In this document: piece by piece, positions 7,959-10,856 of the stretch
Layout of the letters: every line of letters starts with the position of its first letter
How positions within the stretch are numbered: the first letter of the stretch is position 1
Assembly (NCBI GenBank): GCA_030613285.1
Contig: JAUWME010000035.1
Span: forward strand, 1-10,856
Source: Candidatus Zymogenus sp.
Lineage (GTDB): Bacteria > Desulfobacterota > Zymogenia > Zymogenales > Zymogenaceae
Reading direction: 5' to 3'
Length of the DNA stretch: 10,856 bases
The notes under the pieces: generated by a model
What the model saw: the letters and a program-made list of their open reading frames with translations, nothing else
Databases searched by the model: none
Told to the model about the DNA's origin: nothing
Translations under genes and position numbers: made by a program

Positions 7959-7985
7959 CAAGCAGTATTGTTAAAGTGAACAAAA

Positions 7986-8011
7986 GTGGGGGCCGGAAAA
8001 CCGACCCCCAT
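7986..8011. terminator. Hairpin terminator between convergent genes
   Basis: GTGGGGG-C-CGG, loop AAAA, then CCG-A-CCCCCAT form a 10-pair stem with one C/A mismatch and one terminal G-T pair. On the plus strand only TTT follows (CGTTTG); on the minus strand the stem is followed by TTTTG. It lies between the ends of two convergent genes (7958 and 8037), so it probably serves both directions, though both T-tracts are short. Confidence 0.65.
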
Positions 8012-8036
8012 CGTTTGTGACATTACAGTAATTTAG

Positions 8037-8543
8037 CTACCAGCGACTACTACCGCCGCCGCCTCCACCTTTGCTGCCGCCTCCACCTTTACCATGTCCC
8101 ATGCTGTTGCCGCGACCACGGCCTCTGAATGCGTACGGATTATCTTCCAGTTGCTTTTTGGTCAAAAGTTTCCGGGCATCGTTTCTGAAATCATTCTGAA
8201 GTTCATATCGCTTATCCCGCAGGTCCCGAATTTCCTTATTGGCCTTATCGATCTTTGCAAAATCGGGCTTCTCGGCCCGATAAAGCCCCTGAAGCTCTAC
8301 ACGCTTCAACTGCATCTCGGTCATGATTTTGGCTCCCGCCTCGACGTTTTTTTTCTGAAGGTTTGTAAGTTTCTGCTGTTGATTTTCTGTAAGATCAAGG
8401 GTGCTATTGTTCCAAGGGCAGTTGCCGGGATAAGAGCCGCCGGTTCGGTTTCCTTTGGTTTTGTCTTTGGCAAAAGCTGGAACGGTGATGATCAGCACTG
8501 CCATAGTTACTGCAATCGCTGTAATTGTTAATCCTCTTTTCAT
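8037..8543 (-). CDS. Spy/CpxP/ZraP-like periplasmic chaperone or metal-binding protein
   Basis: This is a 168-residue exported protein. The signal peptide is MKRG plus a hydrophobic core, with likely cleavage after Ala25 (PAFA|KD). The mature part has two LTxxQ motifs typical of the Spy/CpxP family: LTENQ (51-55) and LTKKQ (127-131). The long charged helices between them (residues 65-120) would form the family's hairpin dimer. These proteins bind unfolded proteins or metals in the periplasm and are induced by envelope stress. Residues 139-168 form an unusual tail with Arg-Gly repeats and then nearly pure Gly with Ser and Lys, including one His. An ideal site, AGAGGAGA (complement of 8551-8558), precedes the ATG. 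It is the last gene behind the anti-sigma and metal-sensor genes, with a 74-base gap in which I find no second copy of the CCGAAGG promoter, so it is most likely in the same operon. Confidence 0.82.
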   Translation of the reverse strand: MKRGLTITAIAVTMAVLIITVPAFAKDKTKGNRTGGSYPGNCPWNNSTLDLTENQQQKLTNLQKKNVEAGAKIMTEMQLKRVELQGLYRAEKPDFAKIDKANKEIRDLRDKRYELQNDFRNDARKLLTKKQLEDNPYAFRGRGRGNSMGHGKGGGGSKGGGGGGSSRW

Positions 8544-8617
8544 TTTCTTTTCTCCTCTTTGTTTTAGGTTCTTCTATTTTCTGGTGCACCACGTAACAAC
8601 AATTTGTAAATATTTTT

Positions 8618-9259
8618 TTAGTTCGTCTCAGGTGGGTTTTCACCCTTAGGTTGATTGCCTCCCCATCTTTCCATCATGTTTCTCCCGCCGCCAGGGCCCA
8701 TACCTTTACCGGGGCCTCCCTTGCCACCCGTTGGGCACATATGTCTTTCAATATATCTGTTCAACTTTCGGGCCTGATGTGGTGTGAGAATCTCCCTTAT
8801 TTTGAGTATCTGCCTTATAACCTTCATTTGTTGTTCCAGTTCAAGGGCAGACACCTCGGCGATCCTCTTGTCAATTTCCTCAAGATTGGGCTCTTCTTTG
8901 TTAAGCAGGTCAAAGAGCTCCTTTCTTTTGTCATCGATGGTTTTTCTATAACTATGATGTATTTCTTTGTTTTCTGTAAAGAGTTTGTCAATCTCCTCTT
9001 TCTGTTCCTTGCTTAGATTAGTATCGTTTTCTAACCACCTTGGAAGACCGGGCTTTTTATTACTATATCCCGGTGCAGATGGCCCCATCTCCGGAGAGCC
9101 GCCTCCCGGTGGGCCCGGCGGTCGATGTCCCGGTGGGGAAAAAGCGGGCCCAATGGGATTAGTCTTGTTTGTAATTGCTCGGTAGGCGATTGTGCCAAAA
9201 AGCCCAATATTTATTCCGATGGAAACAATAATGATAATTATCAGGGTTTTTCTATTCAT
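8618..9259 (-). CDS. Membrane-anchored periplasmic metal-sensor-like protein (CnrX/Metal_resist type)
   Basis: This is a 213-residue protein with one N-terminal membrane anchor (residues 5-27, uncleaved in appearance). A Pro/Gly-rich stretch follows (about 38-75), then a helical hairpin domain of about 95 residues. The domain begins with LSKEQKEEIDKLF (82-94), has a His pair (His101, His102), and ends with ILTPHQARKLNRYIERHM. The LSxEQ...LTPxQ frame is that of the Spy-related Metal_resist domain, as in CnrX, which senses Ni/Co and controls an ECF sigma factor through the anti-sigma protein. The last 40 residues are Gly/Pro/Met-rich with a single Cys (RHMCP). I choose ATG 9259 over ATG 9283 because GGAGA lies 6 bases upstream of it. 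That start overlaps the anti-sigma stop by 8 bases, indicating translational coupling. Sensor or chaperone role is inferred from family and context; the metal is unknown. Confidence 0.8.
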   Translation of the reverse strand: MNRKTLIIIIIVSIGINIGLFGTIAYRAITNKTNPIGPAFSPPGHRPPGPPGGGSPEMGPSAPGYSNKKPGLPRWLENDTNLSKEQKEEIDKLFTENKEIHHSYRKTIDDKRKELFDLLNKEEPNLEEIDKRIAEVSALELEQQMKVIRQILKIREILTPHQARKLNRYIERHMCPTGGKGGPGKGMGPGGGRNMMERWGGNQPKGENPPETN

Positions 9260-9833
9260 TTGTATTCTCCGTTTCTGTGCCAAAGTAAAGATTTGTCAGG
9301 GACTCTTCATCAGAGTATGAGACACTCTCGATCATGTTATCGAGGTATGAGGTGGCGGTGGAAGAGTCGGGTTCTATGTAGTTGGCAGTGTTTGATGCAT
9401 CGGGTGTAAGCATTCCTGACAAGAGGCCTATTGATATTCCCACGATGATTGCAAATGAATATGATAGTGAAGCTGAAAAGGAGGGACGAAGTTTTGCTCG
9501 GTCTTTGGAAGGAAAAAAGTTTTCTAATAGTCCCAACACACTCCCTTCATTGCGGGACTTAATTTCGAGGAATTCGATTTCTTTTGCCACGGAGTCAACG
9601 AGATTATACTTTTCTGGAATCTCCACAGTCTCCAGAGAGTTGGCAAGACCCGAAAAGAGAGCCTTCTCTTGTTTTAGCGCTTCCCGGCAGGCCTCGCATC
9701 CTGCAAGGTGATCGTTAAGCGCTATCTTCCTTTTGGGATCAAGCTCTCCGTCGAGGTGCGGCCCGAAAAGCATTTTTGCTTTTTTGTGGGAAATTTGTTT
9801 CCCCTTTGTTATGTTAGATGATTTCTTTTTCAT
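9252..9833 (-). CDS. Zinc-finger anti-sigma factor, membrane-bound
   Basis: This is a 193-residue protein of the ZAS anti-sigma type, which holds an ECF sigma factor at the membrane until a signal releases it. The cytosolic N-terminal part has the HxxxCxxC zinc motif (His42, Cys46, Cys49, in HLAGCEAC) preceded by HLDGELDPKRKIALNDHL, the usual ZAS pattern. The upstream fourth ligand, commonly Cys, aligns with His16. One membrane segment lies at about 124-142 (YSFAIIVGISIGLLSGML), followed by an acidic, Ser/Thr-rich periplasmic tail of about 50 residues. A GAGGA site lies 7 bases before the ATG. The gene heads the operon with the metal-sensor-like and Spy-like genes. Its partner is most likely the ECF sigma factor 231 bases upstream, with which it shares a promoter architecture. 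Confidence 0.87.
   Translation of the reverse strand: MKKKSSNITKGKQISHKKAKMLFGPHLDGELDPKRKIALNDHLAGCEACREALKQEKALFSGLANSLETVEIPEKYNLVDSVAKEIEFLEIKSRNEGSVLGLLENFFPSKDRAKLRPSFSASLSYSFAIIVGISIGLLSGMLTPDASNTANYIEPDSSTATSYLDNMIESVSYSDEESLTNLYFGTETENTNE
9266..9270 (-). promoter_or_regulatory. Ribosome binding site deciding the start of the metal-sensor-like gene
   Basis: GGAGA on the minus strand lies 6 bases before ATG 9259 and inside the end of the anti-sigma gene. The alternative upstream ATG at 9283 has no comparable site, so the shorter protein is preferred. Confidence 0.6.
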
Positions 9834-9846
9834 AATTCTGTCCTCA

Positions 9847-9885
9847 ATTATATAAACACCTTTTTTTCAAAAAGCCTTCGGAATT
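9847..9885 (-). promoter_or_regulatory. Putative ECF-type promoter of the anti-sigma operon
   Basis: On the minus strand AATTCCGAAGG (9885-9875) is followed after 16 bases by TGTTTA (9858-9853), which abuts TATAAT (9852-9847). Read as an ECF promoter (-35 around CCGAAGG, -10 TGTTTA), transcription would start near 9846 and include the GAGGA ribosome binding site at 9845-9841. If TATAAT were the -10 box, that site would lie upstream of the transcript. The same arrangement occurs in front of the sigma gene. Confidence 0.6.
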
Positions 9886-9926
9886 ATTATCACAAAATAA
9901 AATAAATTAAACTACTATTTGCACTC

Positions 9927-10002
9927 AAAAAAACGCCGGTAGAAGTCAAAAAGCTTGCCTAAAGTATCATTTCCCTCCAACCTGCCACTCCCTCCTACCA
10001 AC
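9927..10002 (-). terminator. Probable terminator of the sigma factor transcript, GGA-rich and possibly a 3'-UTR small RNA
   Basis: On the minus strand GTTGGTAGGAG (10002-9992) pairs with CTTCTACCGGC (9945-9935) over 11 contiguous pairs, three of them G-U. One G and then T7 (9933-9927) follow directly, as in an intrinsic terminator. The enclosed loop is long, 46 bases, and purine-rich. The helix and the leader before it contain six GGA triplets (complement of 9971-10028). It ends before the anti-sigma promoter begins, so it would separate the two transcription units. Confidence 0.45.
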
Positions 10003-10064
10003 TTGTTCCCCTTTAACCAGATACTCCCTACAAATAATACCGACTACCCTCTCATATTAAGATT

Positions 10065-10622
10065 TTAGGATGCCGACACGCCTCGCTTTTGCAATTCAGC
10101 TTTTAGTTTAGTTTTTGCCCGAATGAGGAGCGACTCCACCCCGGCCACGCTTCGTCCTGTGGATTTTGAGATCTCTTTGTAGCTCATCCCCTGGGTGTAT
10201 TTTAGGATAATAGCGGAGCGTTCGGCGGGGTTCAGTTGCATCATGGCCTCCTTGATAGTATCAGAGGTTTCGATGGCCATCGTTCCCGTTTCTGGATTGT
10301 CGTCTGGGGTGGTTAGTGTTTCTATCTTTTCATCGTTGTCGATAGGTTTTGTGTCGGGCCTTTTTTTTGCGATTAGCTCGTTGATGGCCAAGTTGTGGGC
10401 AACCCTGAAGAGATACGTGGTGAACTTCGCTTTTGGTTTGTATCTATCTCTTGCCTTGTAGATTCTAAGGAATACTTCCTGAGAGAGTTCTGCGGCTGTG
10501 TCGAGGTTTCCTGAGTAACGCATAAAGTAGTTTATCAAGGCGTTCTGATGCCTCTTTACAATGACATCGAAGGCGGACTTATCCCCCTTTGCAATTAAAG
10601 CCATCGCTTCAAAGTCTGTCAT
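10065..10622 (-). CDS. ECF-family RNA polymerase sigma factor (RpoE-like)
   Basis: This is an extracytoplasmic function sigma factor with the two usual domains. Sigma region 2 covers DKSAFDVIVKRHQNALINYF, the AAELSQEVFLRIYKA core-binding helix and the -10 recognition part (FTTYLFRVAHNLAINEL). A variable, acidic linker of about 35 residues follows. Region 4 is AMMQLNPAERSAIILKYTQG and a helix-turn-helix (MSYKEISKSTGRSVAGVESLLIRAKTKL) that would read the -35 element. I choose ATG 10622 (185 residues) because MTDFEAMALIAKGD matches the common ECF N-terminus (MTDxELMxxIxxGD). GTG 10649, giving 9 more residues, has no ribosome binding site and lies within a few bases of the predicted transcription start. 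The shared promoter element and zinc-finger anti-sigma gene downstream indicate an autoregulated sigma/anti-sigma pair for envelope or metal stress. Confidence 0.92.
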   Translation of the reverse strand: MTDFEAMALIAKGDKSAFDVIVKRHQNALINYFMRYSGNLDTAAELSQEVFLRIYKARDRYKPKAKFTTYLFRVAHNLAINELIAKKRPDTKPIDNDEKIETLTTPDDNPETGTMAIETSDTIKEAMMQLNPAERSAIILKYTQGMSYKEISKSTGRSVAGVESLLIRAKTKLKAELQKRGVSAS

Positions 10623-10652
10623 CTCATCTTTTAAGGTATTTATTTCCACTAT

Positions 10653-10691
10653 ATTATATTAACATAGTTATTGTGAAAATCCTTCGGAATT
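10653..10691 (-). promoter_or_regulatory. Putative ECF-type autoregulated promoter of the sigma gene
   Basis: On the minus strand AATTCCGAAGG (10691-10681) is followed after 16 bases by TGTTAA (10664-10659) and then TATAAT (10658-10653). Spacing and order match the anti-sigma promoter base for base. Predicted start is near 10652 if TGTTAA is the -10 element, leaving a leader of about 30 bases before ATG 10622. Confidence 0.6.
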
Positions 10692-10746
10692 TGTTTACGT
10701 ATTTATGGAAACCGCAAAATATTGAAGAAAAAATTAAAGAACTAAA

Positions 10747-10773
10747 TTGCAAAGTAGATTTTCATGTGATAAT
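10747..10773 (+). promoter_or_regulatory. Possible promoter for the gene at the right edge
   Basis: TTGCAA (10747-10752) and GATAAT (10768-10773) are 15 bases apart; TGT directly before GATAAT gives an extended -10 element. A start near 10780 would leave a leader of about 34 bases that carries the AAGGA site of the ATG at 10814. The spacer is shorter than ideal. Confidence 0.3.
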
Positions 10774-10813
10774 ATGCCTAAAAACAAAGTGCTTCTTAAA
10801 ATGAAGGAAAATA

Positions 10814-10856
10814 ATGGAAAACAAAATAAAATCCAAATTGACGAGAAAAATTCTTG
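10814..10856 (+). CDS. Start of an unidentified gene, cut by the window end
   Basis: ATG 10814 is preceded by AAGGA (10804-10808) with a 5-base spacer, the best site in this region. The visible residues, MENKIKSKLTRKIL, are basic and turn hydrophobic at the edge. This is the pattern of an N-terminal inside-out membrane anchor, as in sensor kinases or chemotaxis receptors, but only 14 residues are visible and no family can be named. It would be transcribed divergently from the sigma gene. A different frame (ATG 10774 or 10801) is also open to the edge but lacks a ribosome binding site. Confidence 0.4.
   Translation, partial: MENKIKSKLTRKIL

Noticed and set aside
8094..8531. Plus-strand 145-residue open frame opposite the Spy-like gene
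   Set aside because: The minus-strand gene has signal peptide, two LTxxQ motifs and a strong ribosome binding site; the plus frame has none of these.
9960..9970. Three-codon minus-strand frame (ATG ATA CTT TAG) after a perfect GGAGGG
   Set aside because: The site is one of several GGA runs in the purine-rich region, the spacing to the ATG is only two to three bases, and a 3-residue product cannot be supported.
10589..10804. Plus-strand 71-residue open frame across the sigma gene start and promoter
   Set aside because: It overlaps the sigma coding region and the promoter module, and its residues look like translated AT-rich intergenic DNA.
10774..10856. Plus-strand frame from ATG 10774 or 10801, open to the window end
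   Set aside because: Neither ATG has a ribosome binding site and the first abuts the possible -10 box; the frame starting at 10814 has a better site.
1..10856. tRNA, rRNA, CRISPR arrays, insertion sequences or transposases
   Set aside because: I saw no direct-repeat arrays, no transposase or integrase motifs, and no tRNA-like cloverleaf sequences on either strand.

Overview
The window (10,856 bases, medium GC) looks like a chromosomal segment of a Gram-negative bacterium of the deltaproteobacterial/Desulfobacterota type. I infer this from the FtsA and FtsZ sequences, from a radical SAM gene directly behind ftsZ, and from a CnrX/Spy-type periplasmic stress locus. I cannot name the genus.

Left part, plus strand (2-4025): the distal end of a division and cell wall cluster. 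It holds ftsA (5' end outside the window), ftsZ, and a B12-binding-like radical SAM protein 20 bases behind ftsZ. Spacing is tight, so this is probably one operon.

Middle part, plus strand (4026-7958): three accessory genes. The first is an integral membrane protein of the CPBP (Abi/CAAX protease) type in which both metal-binding histidines appear to be lysines. Its promoter sits so close to the ATG that the mRNA may be leaderless. Next comes an exported TPR protein. Third is a 540-residue cytosolic protein with an N-terminal beta-rich part and a TIM-barrel-like glycoside-hydrolase-type domain. An imperfect hairpin terminator (7986-8011) separates these from the convergent minus-strand genes.

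Right part, minus strand (8037-10691): an envelope or metal-stress regulon. An ECF sigma factor gene lies first. A 231-base gap follows, then an operon of zinc-finger anti-sigma factor, membrane-anchored metal-sensor-like protein (CnrX/Metal_resist type) and secreted Spy/CpxP/ZraP-like chaperone. The main regulatory find is that the sigma gene and the anti-sigma operon each carry the same 11-base element, AATTCCGAAGG, followed after exactly 16 bases by TGTTnATATAAT. This is best read as a pair of promoters used by the sigma factor itself, giving autoregulation of both transcription units. Between them the sigma transcript seems to end in an 11-pair helix plus U7, with a GGA-rich stretch that could be a 3'-UTR-derived small RNA.

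At the right edge a plus-strand gene with a good ribosome binding site probably starts at 10814 and runs out of the window.
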